This document shows, piece by piece, positions 18,894-27,352 of a stretch of DNA of 64,000 nt. The stretch's first letter is position 1; every line of letters begins with the position of its first letter. The DNA comes from a virus. The DNA lies in the IMG/VR virus record IMGVR_UViG_3300034356_002642, positions 95,921-159,920 of that record; one strand, written 5' to 3'. The position numbers and the translations under genes were made by a program. The notes beneath the pieces were generated by a model. That model searched no databases and had not been told where the DNA came from. It saw nothing but the letters and a program-made list of their open reading frames with translations.

Positions 18894-19844
18894 TTAGAAA
18901 TCCTCCGTAAATGTTAATGATTCCCCTAATTTAGCTTTTTGATATTCCATTGTTCTTGATTCAAAGAAATTACCTTTTGTTTCAACAGCAATTTGTTCCA
19001 TAAATTTAAATGGTTGTTCAACATTAAAATGTTTTTTACATCCAAATTTAACTAACAATCCATCAGTAACAAATTCAAGGTATTGTTTCATTAAGTTCGA
19101 ATTCATACCAATTAAAGATACTGGTAATGATTCAGTAATAAACTCTTTTTCAATTTCTAACGCAGATAATAAGATTTCTTTAATTCTTTTTTCAGTTGGT
19201 TTGTTCTCCACATGATTGTTAATTAAGTGAATCGCAAAATCACAATGTAAGTTCTCATCTTTAAAGATAAGACTATTAGCATTACATAATCCCTGCATAA
19301 TTCCTCTCGATTTCATCCAAAAGATAGAACAAAACGAACCGGAAAAGAATATACCCTCAACAGCCGCAAATGCAACTAATCTTTCTTGGAATGAAGCATT
19401 CTCAATCCAATCAAGCGCCCATTTAGCTTTCTTTTGAACTGCCGGTAGTCTATCAATTGCATGGAAGCATTCATCTTTTTCTTTGTCGTCAGACACATAA
19501 GTATCTATCAATAAAGAATACATTAATGAGTGAATATTCTCCATCATAATTTGGAATCCGTAGAAGAATTTCGCCTCAGCATATTGAACTTCTTTTAAGA
19601 AATTTTCTGCCAAGTTTTCATTTACGATACCATCAGAGGCAGCAAAGAACGCTAATATATTTTTAAGGAAATATCTTTCATTATCCGATAGATTTTCCCA
19701 ATCTCTAATATCGTTAGATAAATCCACTTCTTCTGCCGTCCAAAACGCGGCTTGGTGTTGTTTATAATATTCCCAAATATCATTATGTTCTATTGGGAAA
19801 ATGACAAATCGGTCATTATTTGGTTCTAATATTTTTTCTTTCAT
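18894..19844 (-). CDS. nrdB: Class I ribonucleotide reductase, small subunit NrdB
   Basis: 316 aa. This is the di-iron/tyrosyl-radical subunit that supplies the radical to NrdA. Visible ligands and radical site: an acidic ligand near [12 protein letters not shown] and H in [10 protein letters not shown] with the expected Tyr four residues after the His, a Glu in [10 protein letters not shown], and E and H in [10 protein letters not shown]. The spacing E-x2-H-x3-Y matches the E. coli radical-site pattern. The C-terminal tail ([12 protein letters not shown]) is acidic and aromatic, as needed for docking to NrdA. It lies between the intein-containing helicase and nrdA, with gaps of 7 and 12 bases, so the three are probably one transcription unit. 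Confidence 0.96.
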   Translation of the reverse strand: MKEKILEPNNDRFVIFPIEHNDIWEYYKQHQAAFWTAEEVDLSNDIRDWENLSDNERYFLKNILAFFAASDGIVNENLAENFLKEVQYAEAKFFYGFQIMMENIHSLMYSLLIDTYVSDDKEKDECFHAIDRLPAVQKKAKWALDWIENASFQERLVAFAAVEGIFFSGSFCSIFWMKSRGIMQGLCNANSLIFKDENLHCDFAIHLINNHVENKPTEKRIKEILLSALEIEKEFITESLPVSLIGMNSNLMKQYLEFVTDGLLVKFGCKKHFNVEQPFKFMEQIAVETKGNFFESRTMEYQKAKLGESLTFTEDF

Positions 19845-19851
19845 TTTTTTT

Positions 19852-22290
19852 TTAATTTTGTTGTGATTCTCTTTGTTTTCTTTTTTCTAAAAGTTCTTTA
19901 ACTCTATCTCTTTTTCTATCTTCTTGTTGTTCTTCAAACCCTAAGAAAGTGACTGAACTTTCTGTATCAATTTCAAGTAATTCATTATTAAATTTACAAT
20001 TTTCAAATACTACCCCATCTTTTCCAAGACGAGATTTAGTGATTGCAATTGTCGCTAAATTCATTTCTTTTTGTGTCAATGTTTTTGCAACCGATATAAT
20101 AACGTGTCCTACTTGAGCCTTTTTGATTGACCCCCCCATTTGGTCAGTTGTTACTACCTCAGCAGATATTGAAGACCTATTACCTTGTGTTGCCGTCCAC
20201 CCGACTAAATCAAGTTCGTGACACATCGCCTCAAATCCTCTCATTACTGAACCTTCCGCTTTCCACTCATCTTTACTACTTGATTCCGGTAAAATACAAT
20301 CAATGTAATCCACTAAAACTAAATCAATTTTAATACCGTCAGCAATCATTTTTCTAACTTGAGTTTTGATTTGATTCATTGTCATAGTGTCTGAAGCCAA
20401 TTTCTTCAATATTAAACGATTTTGCATCGTTTCTTTAATTTCAGTAATTTTAGACATTACATCTTCTTTATGTAATACTAAATTATCCGGTTCAATACCT
20501 GTCCACATCGTAAAATGTTTTCTTTGGATAATTTTTGGGTTATCCTCGAAGAATATTTGTAAAACATTGTAACCTAAATTAAAAGCAGTGTTTGCAATTT
20601 TTGATAAAATGGTTGTGTTATGTGTTAAAACATAATCTCTAGTCACGTATAACTCGTCCGGATTAGAAACTTTAATACAAGTCGCCTCCTCATCATGAGA
20701 ATAAGTTATCGACTTGACATATTTCTGTTCAACATATTTCTCCCTCTTATAATATCTACCAACTTTTCTTAGTAATTTGAACGGAACAACGTCATTTGCA
20801 AAAGACATTGTTATCGTGTAAGCCAACTGACCCTCTTTCTTCTCTCCGTCATAAGTATAAGTCGGTATTTTAGTGTTAATTCGAACAGTTCCACCCAAAG
20901 ATAAAACTAATTCCCTAACATTATTACACAATTGTTCCGATATCGTCGTAAATTGAACCGTCCCTTTTTTATCAACATGCCCATCAGTATCCATTAAACC
21001 TTGTAATAATGAAACTCTTACATCTAATGAATTATAAAGATAATCTTTTGGTATAAATTTATTGTTAGACTTTTTATTTAACAAATCATAAACTTTTAGT
21101 CGTTCTTTTATTTTACCCTTTAAGTTTATTGATTTTATACTTTTAGTTTCAGTTCTATAATATTCATTAAACGATGAATGTTCACCAAGACATTCAATGG
21201 AATCAAATAACTCATCGTCCTTAGTACTTATACGGACACCACTATCACAAATACTACCATCTCCCAACAATAACCCAAGTAAATATGGGTCTATCAACAC
21301 TTCTCTTTTTTCAAAATCGACCGGACTTACCACAGGTAATCTATAGTTATATCGACCTCTCTTCTTAATATCTTTCATCATATCAGAGGTTTTAACAACC
21401 TTATACCCATAGTTCGGTTTATAAACACCCTTACCATTAACCCTTGTTTTAGCGGTTCTCATGTTCAATGTATTAACACTCCAAAGATGTTCTTCATCAC
21501 AATTCACAAAAGTATCATCACTAAACTCTACTTTATAAATTGGTCTAACACCTTGTGGGTAAACACCTATCACATATTGTTCTTTCCCATCACTACCAAT
21601 AACCTTATCCCCAAGTTTTACTTCACCCATTTTTACCCATCCTTGAGGTGTTAAAACCGGTTCAGAGTTTGGACAGCTCTTGCCAACACCTGTTGGTGCT
21701 AATATAACCCCAATTTCCCCTTTTGCTAAACCACCTTTCAATAATTTGTCAATTCCCGGAATACCCATTGGGATTGGGTGTCGGTAGTCTTCGTCTAAGA
21801 CAGTATCTAAATTTTCAAATATATCTGTCTGACCTTTATCAACCTCTCCGACCTGCAATGCGTCTCTCATCAAACCTTCAACTTTATCATATGATTCAAA
21901 GTCTCCTTGGGTAATAATTTTCTGAGCCTTATCCATCGCCTTCTGTAGTTCTTGTTGTTTACAAAATTTCAACGCCTTCTCTTGAACGAACATTGTTCCT
22001 TCAATTGGAGCGTCCTGAATTTGTTTGATTGTATCTAAAACAATCTTAGCGACCATTTCCTGTGAGATTTCGGACCTAACAATTTGCCCTAAAGTATCAA
22101 AATTTGGTGTTGATTCATATTTTTTGTAGTACTCTTTTGTCATCTGTAAAATGATTTTAAAATACTTATTATCAAAATACACTGACTCAATAACATCCAT
22201 TATAGATGATGAAAAATCTTTATCTACTATTATCTGATTTAGTAATTGTATTTGAAATGTGTTACCTAAGTAATCGAAATTTTTATTCAT
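19852..22290 (-). CDS. gp41: Replicative DnaB/gp41-type helicase interrupted by an intein
   Basis: 812 aa as translated. Removing the intein (residues 206-558) leaves 459 aa, close to T4 gp41 (475). The extein has an N-terminal helical domain and a RecA-like core. Its P-loop APTGVGKS (198-205) is split so that the intein lies between GKS and TT. Walker B is LVLVDYIDC (~659-667), and GNRSSIS (~703) and [11 protein letters not shown] match later DnaB motifs. The enzyme unwinds DNA 5'-3' at the replication fork. Splicing is needed to rebuild the P-loop, so helicase activity depends on it. It lies upstream of nrdB and downstream of the 150-aa unknown gene, inside the replication operon. Confidence 0.93.
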   Translation of the reverse strand: MNKNFDYLGNTFQIQLLNQIIVDKDFSSSIMDVIESVYFDNKYFKIILQMTKEYYKKYESTPNFDTLGQIVRSEISQEMVAKIVLDTIKQIQDAPIEGTMFVQEKALKFCKQQELQKAMDKAQKIITQGDFESYDKVEGLMRDALQVGEVDKGQTDIFENLDTVLDEDYRHPIPMGIPGIDKLLKGGLAKGEIGVILAPTGVGKSCPNSEPVLTPQGWVKMGEVKLGDKVIGSDGKEQYVIGVYPQGVRPIYKVEFSDDTFVNCDEEHLWSVNTLNMRTAKTRVNGKGVYKPNYGYKVVKTSDMMKDIKKRGRYNYRLPVVSPVDFEKREVLIDPYLLGLLLGDGSICDSGVRISTKDDELFDSIECLGEHSSFNEYYRTETKSIKSINLKGKIKERLKVYDLLNKKSNNKFIPKDYLYNSLDVRVSLLQGLMDTDGHVDKKGTVQFTTISEQLCNNVRELVLSLGGTVRINTKIPTYTYDGEKKEGQLAYTITMSFANDVVPFKLLRKVGRYYKREKYVEQKYVKSITYSHDEEATCIKVSNPDELYVTRDYVLTHNTTILSKIANTAFNLGYNVLQIFFEDNPKIIQRKHFTMWTGIEPDNLVLHKEDVMSKITEIKETMQNRLILKKLASDTMTMNQIKTQVRKMIADGIKIDLVLVDYIDCILPESSSKDEWKAEGSVMRGFEAMCHELDLVGWTATQGNRSSISAEVVTTDQMGGSIKKAQVGHVIISVAKTLTQKEMNLATIAITKSRLGKDGVVFENCKFNNELLEIDTESSVTFLGFEEQQEDRKRDRVKELLEKRKQRESQQN
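20617..21675 (-). mobile_element. Intein with LAGLIDADG endonuclease in the helicase P-loop
   Basis: 353 residues (206-558 of the precursor). N-terminal block: C206, then EPVLTPQGW and GDKVIGSDG. Block [10 protein letters not shown] with H268 and W270. Two LAGLIDADG-type motifs, [11 protein letters not shown] and [12 protein letters not shown], mark a dodecapeptide homing endonuclease. Block F has C538 (ATCIKV), and the C-terminal junction is VLTHN followed by Thr. Residue 1 is Cys and +1 is Thr, compatible with standard splicing. The W (B:12), C (F:4) and T (+1) set is also the signature of class 3 inteins, so the mechanism is open. It is related to the intein at 52844-53977 and inserted at the same P-loop site. 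Confidence 0.93.
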
Positions 22291-22326
22291 AATTTATTTT
22301 AAAGTTATCCTTGTATTATTAAATAC

Positions 22327-22779
22327 TTACCTAGCCAAGTCAAGTTCCAAATAATTGTAACTTAATTTTTTGTCTGAAAAAATGTCAGTCAATCCTCGAA
22401 GAGTTTCCTTCAAGAAAGGTCTTACATCGACAGTATACCTAACTTTCGGTGGATAAAATTTTCCATCAAAAACTCTATGACAAATTGTCTGTTCACCTAA
22501 TTTAATATAAATGTTAAACACTTCAGGGCCATCAGTAAACGATGTGTCCATAATTGTTGGGTCATTCATAATGGAATCTTGATTGTCCATCATATACGCC
22601 AATGTTTTCATTTTCAAATACTCTTGAAGTTCGTCCTTGAATTCCGCAATGAACTCATACAGCTCAATCGAGTTCTTCGCCTTTGGAATATACCCCCTTA
22701 CATTAAAGAATCTTTGAACTACAATATTATCATTTAATGATAATAAGAACTCCATCTTGGTACTTTCTTGTTCTTTCAT
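22327..22779 (-). CDS. Hypothetical protein in replication operon
   Basis: 150 aa, not recognised. It begins MKEQESTKMEFLLSLNDNIV. The N-terminal half is helical and charged (AEFKDELQEYLKMKT), and the C-terminal half has alternating strands (FNIYIKLGEQTICHRVF) and a final helix region. There is no membrane segment and no zinc motif. It lies between the Acb2-like gene (24-base gap) and the helicase gene (36-base gap), all on the minus strand. A role as a replication accessory factor, such as a helicase loader, is possible from position but has no sequence support. Confidence 0.5.
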   Translation of the reverse strand: MKEQESTKMEFLLSLNDNIVVQRFFNVRGYIPKAKNSIELYEFIAEFKDELQEYLKMKTLAYMMDNQDSIMNDPTIMDTSFTDGPEVFNIYIKLGEQTICHRVFDGKFYPPKVRYTVDVRPFLKETLRGLTDIFSDKKLSYNYLELDLAR

Positions 22780-22803
22780 AATTTTAAGTTTGTTTGTTTT
22801 TAA

Positions 22804-23118
22804 TTATACTATTTGTTTTCCCTCAACATTTCTTTTTATTCTGTCGGAGGTTCTTTTGTTTAACCATAAAAGAGCTTCGTCTAATTTGGTAATAGCAATT
22901 GCGTTTTCGCGACAAGGGAATTTACTTTGTAAGTAATTCATTCTGTTTAACAACATTTCAATTAATTCCTCATTTGTTGTACCATCGGCGATTGTCTTTA
23001 ATTCTGTTGAACCTTCAGTTATTGGTTCTTTTTGAATAAATTGTAATGCCTGTCCTTGTTCCTCTTTGTTTTCAAAGTTTGATAACTCGTACTTGTGTCC
23101 TTCTACTAATACTTTCAT
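22804..23118 (-). CDS. acb2: Acb2-like anti-CBASS cyclic-nucleotide sponge
   Basis: 104 aa starting MKVLVEGHKYEL at 23118. This start makes an ATGA overlap with the exonuclease stop; an upstream in-frame ATG at 23181 would lie inside the exonuclease gene and is rejected. The C-terminal half has the hairpin signature of the Acb2/Tad1 family: TNEELIEMLLNRMNYLQ, then FPCRENAIAITKLDEALLWL and NKRTSDRIKRNVEG. Family members, including T4 Vs.4 and Pseudomonas phage Acb2, form hexamers that bind cyclic di- and trinucleotides and so block CBASS effector activation. The motif is seen in the translation; the anti-defence role follows from the family. Placement in the early replication operon fits expression soon after infection. 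Confidence 0.75.
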   Translation of the reverse strand: MKVLVEGHKYELSNFENKEEQGQALQFIQKEPITEGSTELKTIADGTTNEELIEMLLNRMNYLQSKFPCRENAIAITKLDEALLWLNKRTSDRIKRNVEGKQIV

Positions 23119-24113
23119 TTGTTTGTGTTTCGTTTTTCTTTTCTTGTTAATTTCATAAATGGTCTTAGGAAATTCACCCAAGCCTCATCGTTTTTTGGAA
23201 GATATTTAAAGAGACCATCTTCCATCATAAGTCTCATTAGATTTTTGTATCCCCTATCGGTGGGGTCAATCGTGTCAGTAATAATTTGGTTTACTAATTC
23301 TTTCGCATTTTCTGTAATTAAGGGGTTAGATAAATCGACTATTTTTTTGTTTGTAGTGTAAAACTCTTCACCAAGTATACCATTTTTTGTTTTACCAATC
23401 AAAATATTTTCCAATACTTTTGATTTTTTTTCTTGCACGATATTTCCTGCATTAACTCGTATTTCTTCCATAGTGCATGGTTTAACCTGCATATCAGGGA
23501 ATAATTTAACTAAAGTTTTTTCACCTAAACCCTCAATACCATTAATATTATCAGAATTATCTCCTGTAAGAATTTTACAAGTTAAGACATTATAGTGGGG
23601 AATTTGAACTTTATTGATGGTAATCATATCACCCTGTTTAAAGTATTGTTTTGAGTTTGGTGAGTAAACGGATACTTTATCCGAGATAAGCTGTGTAAGG
23701 TCCTTATCTGATGAAAATATGGTAATGTCTTCGTTGGTTGACATTTTACAATAATACGCAATAAGGTCGTCTCCTTCGTTATGAGGCGTTTCAACTTGCC
23801 TAACAAAGACCTCCTCAAGATATTCTTTAATACGAGCGTTTTGAGTTAGATATGATTCAAGTTCATATTCATTAATATTTTGTTTTCTATTTGTCTTATA
23901 TTGAGGATAAAGTTCTTTCCGAGTGGACGAACTATGTTCGGCATCCCACATAACAACTACCTTATCGTAATTATGTTCCTCAAGGAATTTTCTAATGGTG
24001 TTGATAAAGTGGTAGATAGCACCCGAATGATTTTTATCACTATAAAGTTCTTTAACTCCGTGATACCCAATCTTCATTAAGTTGGCACCGTCAATTAATA
24101 ATGTTTTTTTCAA
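23115..24113 (-). CDS. rnh: 5'-3' exonuclease / T4 RNase H-type FEN nuclease
   Basis: 332 aa, near T4 RNase H (305). It has FEN/PIN-fold motifs with acidic metal ligands: LLIDGANLMKIGYHG near the N-terminus, VVMWDAEHSSSTRKELYPQY, NEGDDLIAYYC, ITIFSSDKDLTQL, and a helix-hairpin-helix TGDNSDNINGIEGLGEKT. The T4 enzyme removes RNA primers and flaps from lagging-strand fragments and works with gp32. It lies next to helicase, UvsX and gp32 genes. The stop overlaps the start of the Acb2-like gene by ATGA. An HNH/RHH cassette separates it from uvsX upstream. Confidence 0.9.
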   Translation of the reverse strand: MKKTLLIDGANLMKIGYHGVKELYSDKNHSGAIYHFINTIRKFLEEHNYDKVVVMWDAEHSSSTRKELYPQYKTNRKQNINEYELESYLTQNARIKEYLEEVFVRQVETPHNEGDDLIAYYCKMSTNEDITIFSSDKDLTQLISDKVSVYSPNSKQYFKQGDMITINKVQIPHYNVLTCKILTGDNSDNINGIEGLGEKTLVKLFPDMQVKPCTMEEIRVNAGNIVQEKKSKVLENILIGKTKNGILGEEFYTTNKKIVDLSNPLITENAKELVNQIITDTIDPTDRGYKNLMRLMMEDGLFKYLPKNDEAWVNFLRPFMKLTRKEKRNTNK

Positions 24114-24129
24114 TTAAACCTATTTAAGG

Positions 24130-24861
24130 TTATACAATAATTTTGTTACTCTTTTTTAAATTATCTTCAGCCCATAATGGTTGAAGATTTTCATAATGAC
24201 ATAACTTATAAAGTTCGTCTTCTGTTTTTGCCGATGATAATGGAATGATGTGGTCAATATGCCACTCACCCCTGTTATCCCAACTCATACCATCGCTAAA
24301 TTGGGTTTCTAAATGTTCTTTAAGAAATTCCGGTGAACACCCTACAATATCGAAAGTTTTATTAGTTTTACTAATGTTTCGGGTTTTAAGAAATGATAAA
24401 AGTCTAGACCTCATAATACATTTTAATCGAAAAATAACATCATTTTTTAATCTTAAAGAATGATAAAGATTTCTTTTTACTTTAACTTTTTCTTTATTTT
24501 TTTCTGACCACTCTTTTTTATAAGTTAAAATAGTTTCTTTATTATTTTCATAATATATTTTATACCGATTTGGGTCTTTTTGGTATCTTTTTTTTGACCT
24601 ATCATTATCTTTTACCCTAATTACATCAATATTTTCTTCTCGGTAATTTTTAACTTTTAATAATATTTTTTCCCGGTTATCAATGTATTCTTTTCTTTTT
24701 TGAGCCTTTATTTTTTCATCGTTATTATCCCTATATTTTTTCCAAACCATATAAGAACATTGTTTACATTCAGTTCTAAACCCATCTTTAGAATCTTTTC
24801 TTTTTCTAAAATTAGGTAATTCTTTTTCAAGATTACACTTACTACAAACTTTAGTTTCCAT
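24130..24861 (-). CDS. HNH homing-type endonuclease, paralog 2
   Basis: 243 aa starting METKVCSKCNLEKELPNF. It has a zinc-ribbon-like CxxC...CxxC N-terminus, a lysine-rich linker of ~15-residue units (YRDNNDEKIK, YIDNREKILL, YREENIDVIR, YYENNKETIL), and a C-terminal HNH core with GCSPEFLKEHLETQF, WHIDHIIPLSS and ENLQPLWAEDNLKKSNK. Its ATG lies inside the last codons of the RHH gene upstream (11-base overlap), so translation is probably coupled. The cassette sits between the exonuclease and uvsX genes in the replication operon. It probably acts as a mobile free-standing endonuclease that nicks or cuts phage DNA lacking it; this is inferred from family behaviour. Confidence 0.9.
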   Translation of the reverse strand: METKVCSKCNLEKELPNFRKRKDSKDGFRTECKQCSYMVWKKYRDNNDEKIKAQKRKEYIDNREKILLKVKNYREENIDVIRVKDNDRSKKRYQKDPNRYKIYYENNKETILTYKKEWSEKNKEKVKVKRNLYHSLRLKNDVIFRLKCIMRSRLLSFLKTRNISKTNKTFDIVGCSPEFLKEHLETQFSDGMSWDNRGEWHIDHIIPLSSAKTEDELYKLCHYENLQPLWAEDNLKKSNKIIV

Positions 24862-25003
24862 TTCTAATATATTCTTTTAATAATTTATTAACAAGGGAAG
24901 ATAAATTTATAGATTTATCCTTAAAGTACTGTGGAAGTTCTGGGTCTATTGAGACTCCAATCTTAACTTTCTTTTCAATTTCTTCTTTTTTCTTTCTTCC
25001 CAT
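24851..25003 (-). CDS. Small ribbon-helix-helix protein overlapping HNH start
   Basis: 50 aa (MGRKKKEEIEKKVKIGVSID ... SSLVNKLLKEYIRNGN). A basic N-terminus is followed by a single strand (KVKIGVSIDPEL) and two helices, the second being INLSSLVNKLLKEYI. This is the layout of Arc/CopG-type ribbon-helix-helix DNA-binding proteins. It is a clear paralog of the 53-aa protein at 58216-58377, including the MGRK start and the NLSSLVN-x-LLK motif. Its last codons contain the start of the HNH gene. It is likely a repressor or DNA-binding partner of the endonuclease; that role is inferred. Upstream sequence GATATTTATTAATATG is shared with the other cassettes. Confidence 0.75.
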   Translation of the reverse strand: MGRKKKEEIEKKVKIGVSIDPELPQYFKDKSINLSSLVNKLLKEYIRNGN

Positions 25004-25054
25004 ATTAATAAATATCTACAAATGTAATAAAAGTAGAATAATTATAACTTTTTT

Positions 25055-26047
25055 TTATTCTTCTTCAAAACTTTCTTTTTCTGATTCATCAAGTATAATC
25101 TCCCCCGTACCACTAAGTATTGCGTTCCAATATCCAGAATATTCTTTTTTATATTTATCTAAAGACTCTTTTGTGTCCGCAATATATCCTTGAGGCACTA
25201 CAATAATTTTACTATCCTTATATTGTATTCCATTCACGTGATTTTTTAATATAGAGATTTTTGTTCTAGTTGCGTAGGAAATTGTTCTACCATTTTTAGT
25301 TGCCGTAATATGATTCACACCCGCCTTTTTTTGATTACCAAATAAAAATACCAAACTACTTGCTAACCATATCGCCTCACCACCCTTACTCTTAATTTCC
25401 GCTTGGCCAAACGGGTTATCAGGAAGGAGTACCCATGGTTGATTTAAAAAAACCACGGTATTATAATATGGATAATCTTCTTTTTTAGATTTAGATATTC
25501 TTGAATGTATACCCATACCAACTTTATCAGCAAGTACTTTAGCGGTGTGCATTCCCCCACCTTTTCCGTCAAATGTCATTTGACAGGGAATTGACCCAAT
25601 TGAGTCCCATAAAAATAATAGACTATAAGGTATTTCACCTCTTTCTTGAGCATCTAACACATCATTAATAAAATCAGTTGCTTGTTCAACAACGTCAAAT
25701 GAATCGTTAAATATAAAATGACCGTCCCAAACACCATCCTCATTTTGTTCTGCCTGTAATCCAAGTTCTACCGAGTGTTCCCAAGACCATTTTTTTTCCG
25801 TAATAATAAACACCGGTAAATGTCCTTTTTTTTGGGCATCAACCGCTGCCAATATCATTGCTGTTGATTTTGATGTGTTTGAGTGACCCAAGAACATATT
25901 AATTCCTCCCATCACCGGACCTGGTAATCCAACCGTATCCATAAACGCCTCACCACAATTATAAAAACTCTCAGGTTTATATTTTGTTTTTGTTGAGAAT
26001 TTACCTTTAATATCCTCTAATGAGAATGTTTTCTTCTTAATTGCCAT
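25055..26047 (-). CDS. uvsX: UvsX/RecA-like recombinase
   Basis: 330 aa, somewhat shorter than T4 UvsX (391). Walker A is GHSNTSKST (54-62), with the UvsX-type S/T-rich P-loop. FIITEKKWSWEHSVE contains the catalytic-Glu region, and Walker B is YSLLFLWDSIGSIP. A long loop with GGGMHTAKVLADKVG and FLNQPWVLL matches the UvsX core. The acidic C-terminus (LDESEKESFEEE) is typical of RecA-like proteins. It catalyses strand exchange in recombination-dependent replication and repair, with gp32. It overlaps the upstream 98-aa gene by 11 bases. Confidence 0.92.
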   Translation of the reverse strand: MAIKKKTFSLEDIKGKFSTKTKYKPESFYNCGEAFMDTVGLPGPVMGGINMFLGHSNTSKSTAMILAAVDAQKKGHLPVFIITEKKWSWEHSVELGLQAEQNEDGVWDGHFIFNDSFDVVEQATDFINDVLDAQERGEIPYSLLFLWDSIGSIPCQMTFDGKGGGMHTAKVLADKVGMGIHSRISKSKKEDYPYYNTVVFLNQPWVLLPDNPFGQAEIKSKGGEAIWLASSLVFLFGNQKKAGVNHITATKNGRTISYATRTKISILKNHVNGIQYKDSKIIVVPQGYIADTKESLDKYKKEYSGYWNAILSGTGEIILDESEKESFEEE

Positions 26048-26333
26048 TTTCTATTTTTTTAATGTGTGGTAATTTGTTTGTTTTATTTCTATTGTATTTT
26101 GAAGGGTCCTCTTCATATAGTACATCAACTTCTTCTTCATGAAAAGTGATTAATCGAATACTGTTCACACCTTCTTCATTAACCCCCTCATCTAACATCC
26201 CAAATAAAACGCTATCACCAATTTGTTTACTCCTACCTGAAAAGTAAGTTTTATCTTTTAGTTGACTTAAAATTTCATAAGACAACATTTTATTGTCCCT
26301 CAATTGTAAATCAATTTCTTCTTTAAATGTCAT
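26037..26333 (-). CDS. Hypothetical protein between gp32 and uvsX
   Basis: 98 aa, not recognised. It begins MTFKEEIDLQLRDNKMLSYE and is acidic in the middle (LDEGVNEEGVN, TFHEEEVDVLYEEDPSKY) with a basic end (NRNKTNKLPHIKKIENGN). It has no membrane segment or Cys motif. Its end overlaps the uvsX start by 11 bases, implying coupled translation. It might serve recombination or replication, but nothing in the sequence shows this. Confidence 0.5.
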   Translation of the reverse strand: MTFKEEIDLQLRDNKMLSYEILSQLKDKTYFSGRSKQIGDSVLFGMLDEGVNEEGVNSIRLITFHEEEVDVLYEEDPSKYNRNKTNKLPHIKKIENGN

Positions 26334-26350
26334 ATAATAATATCATTAAT

Positions 26351-26383
26351 ACTTGGACAATAAGTATGTCTTACGGTCCAAGT
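26351..26383 (-). other. Hairpin in the gap between gp32 and the 98-aa gene
   Basis: ACTTGGAC (26351-26358) pairs with GTCCAAGT (26376-26383) across a 17-base loop. It lies 3' of gp32 and 5' of the 98-aa gene on the minus strand. No T-run follows on that strand, so it is not a classical terminator. It may be an mRNA-processing or stability element. Confidence 0.4.
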
Positions 26384-26397
26384 TTTATTATTTTATT

Positions 26398-27249
26398 TTA
26401 GAATGGAAGCTCTTCATCAGGTAAATCATTCATTTGTGGGTCAATAGGACTTTCATTTGATTTAGCACCACCAAAAGACTCTGTACCGACTGAATCACTT
26501 TCGTAAGAATATCCACCTTTATCTGAATCCCATCTTGGAGTTTCCCCACGAGCAATTGCTTCAAGATATTCAACCGGTTTTTTAGAATAAACATCTAACC
26601 AAGTTAACTCATCATTAATCCAAGCATCTGCCTGTGCTTGGTCTGTATGTACAGGACCTTTGTCTTCATACATAATTGTAGATACAGTCGTGTATTCTTT
26701 TCCTTTTGGTGTTTTAGCCTTAGATAATTCAATGATTAAATCTCTACCTTCTTGAGCGTTGGTAATATCACCTTTGTTTCTCCAAATTGGGATAATTTTA
26801 TCTAAGATACCATCGTTTTTGTAGTTATGTTTGAATCTCCAAAATTTAGGTCCGTGGTCTTCATTATCTCTATCGATAACTTTTACGATATAGAATTTAC
26901 GAGAACGGTACTGAGTAGCTAATTGTTTGTCAGATTCTTTTCCGGTTGAAATTAACTCTTCGTAAACCTCATTTAAAGGTGAACGCTCGTTATCATTCTT
27001 TCCCGGGTCGTAGAATTTTTGCCATTGTCCCCCAACTTGAATCTCATGATACCAAGCCTCTTTGAATGGTGAAGAACCATCACTCGTAGGTAGGATTCTA
27101 ACTCTTCTTTGTCCTGATTGCTCCTTATCACCTAAGATAAGTGCAAAATATTTTTTCATTCTTTCGTCTTGCGACATTTTTCCTTGGGCCCCGCCCCCTG
27201 ATTGTTTTGAATTTTCGTACTGTGCCAATACGGCGTCTAATGAACTCAT
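26398..27249 (-). CDS. gp32: gp32-like single-stranded DNA-binding protein
   Basis: 283 aa (T4 gp32 is 301). The basic N-terminal part includes GKMSQDERMKKYFALILGDK. An OB-fold core follows with VRILPTSDGSSPFKEAWYHE, FYIVKVIDRDNEDHGPKFW and RFKHNYKNDGILDKII, the pattern of the T4 gp32 family. The zinc-binding His/Cys cluster of T4 gp32 is missing, as the protein has no cysteine. The C-terminal tail ends DLPDEELPF, resembling the acidic tip of bacterial SSB used to recruit partner proteins. It coats ssDNA during replication and recombination. A repeated TTAAAT leader lies immediately upstream of its ATG. Confidence 0.88.
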   Translation of the reverse strand: MSSLDAVLAQYENSKQSGGGAQGKMSQDERMKKYFALILGDKEQSGQRRVRILPTSDGSSPFKEAWYHEIQVGGQWQKFYDPGKNDNERSPLNEVYEELISTGKESDKQLATQYRSRKFYIVKVIDRDNEDHGPKFWRFKHNYKNDGILDKIIPIWRNKGDITNAQEGRDLIIELSKAKTPKGKEYTTVSTIMYEDKGPVHTDQAQADAWINDELTWLDVYSKKPVEYLEAIARGETPRWDSDKGGYSYESDSVGTESFGGAKSNESPIDPQMNDLPDEELPF

Positions 27250-27252
27250 GTG

Positions 27253-27284
27253 TTAAATAATTAAATTGTTAAATTGTTAAATAA
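27253..27284 (-). promoter_or_regulatory. Four-fold 8-nt repeat in gp32 leader, candidate translational operator
   Basis: Directly upstream of the gp32 ATG (27249), TTAAAT occurs at 27253, 27261, 27269 and 27277 on the plus strand, an exact 8-base period. In the mRNA this reads as ATTTAA units separated by CA or TT, ending just before the start codon. T4 gene 32 is known to be repressed by its own product binding an unstructured A/U-rich leader with UUAAA-type repeats. The repeat is seen; an autoregulatory role is inference by analogy. Confidence 0.55.
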
Positions 27285-27311
27285 ACATAAGTGATAAATC
27301 GGGAAAAGTCA

Positions 27312-27342
27312 AATTAAAAAAGGTGTCCGTTAAGACACCTTT
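27312..27342 (-). terminator. Rho-independent terminator upstream of gp32
   Basis: A 9-bp stem (AAAGGTGTC at 27319-27327, GACACCTTT at 27334-27342) with a 6-base loop is followed on the minus strand by TTTTTTAATTT. It ends transcription from the 233-aa gene just before gp32, so gp32 probably has its own promoter in the ~60 bases between. Confidence 0.85.
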
Positions 27343-27352
27343 GAAGTTTTTA

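Noticed and set aside
23119-23181. Upstream start for the Acb2-like gene
   Set aside because: It would run inside the exonuclease gene; the later ATG forms an ATGA junction and matches the family start.
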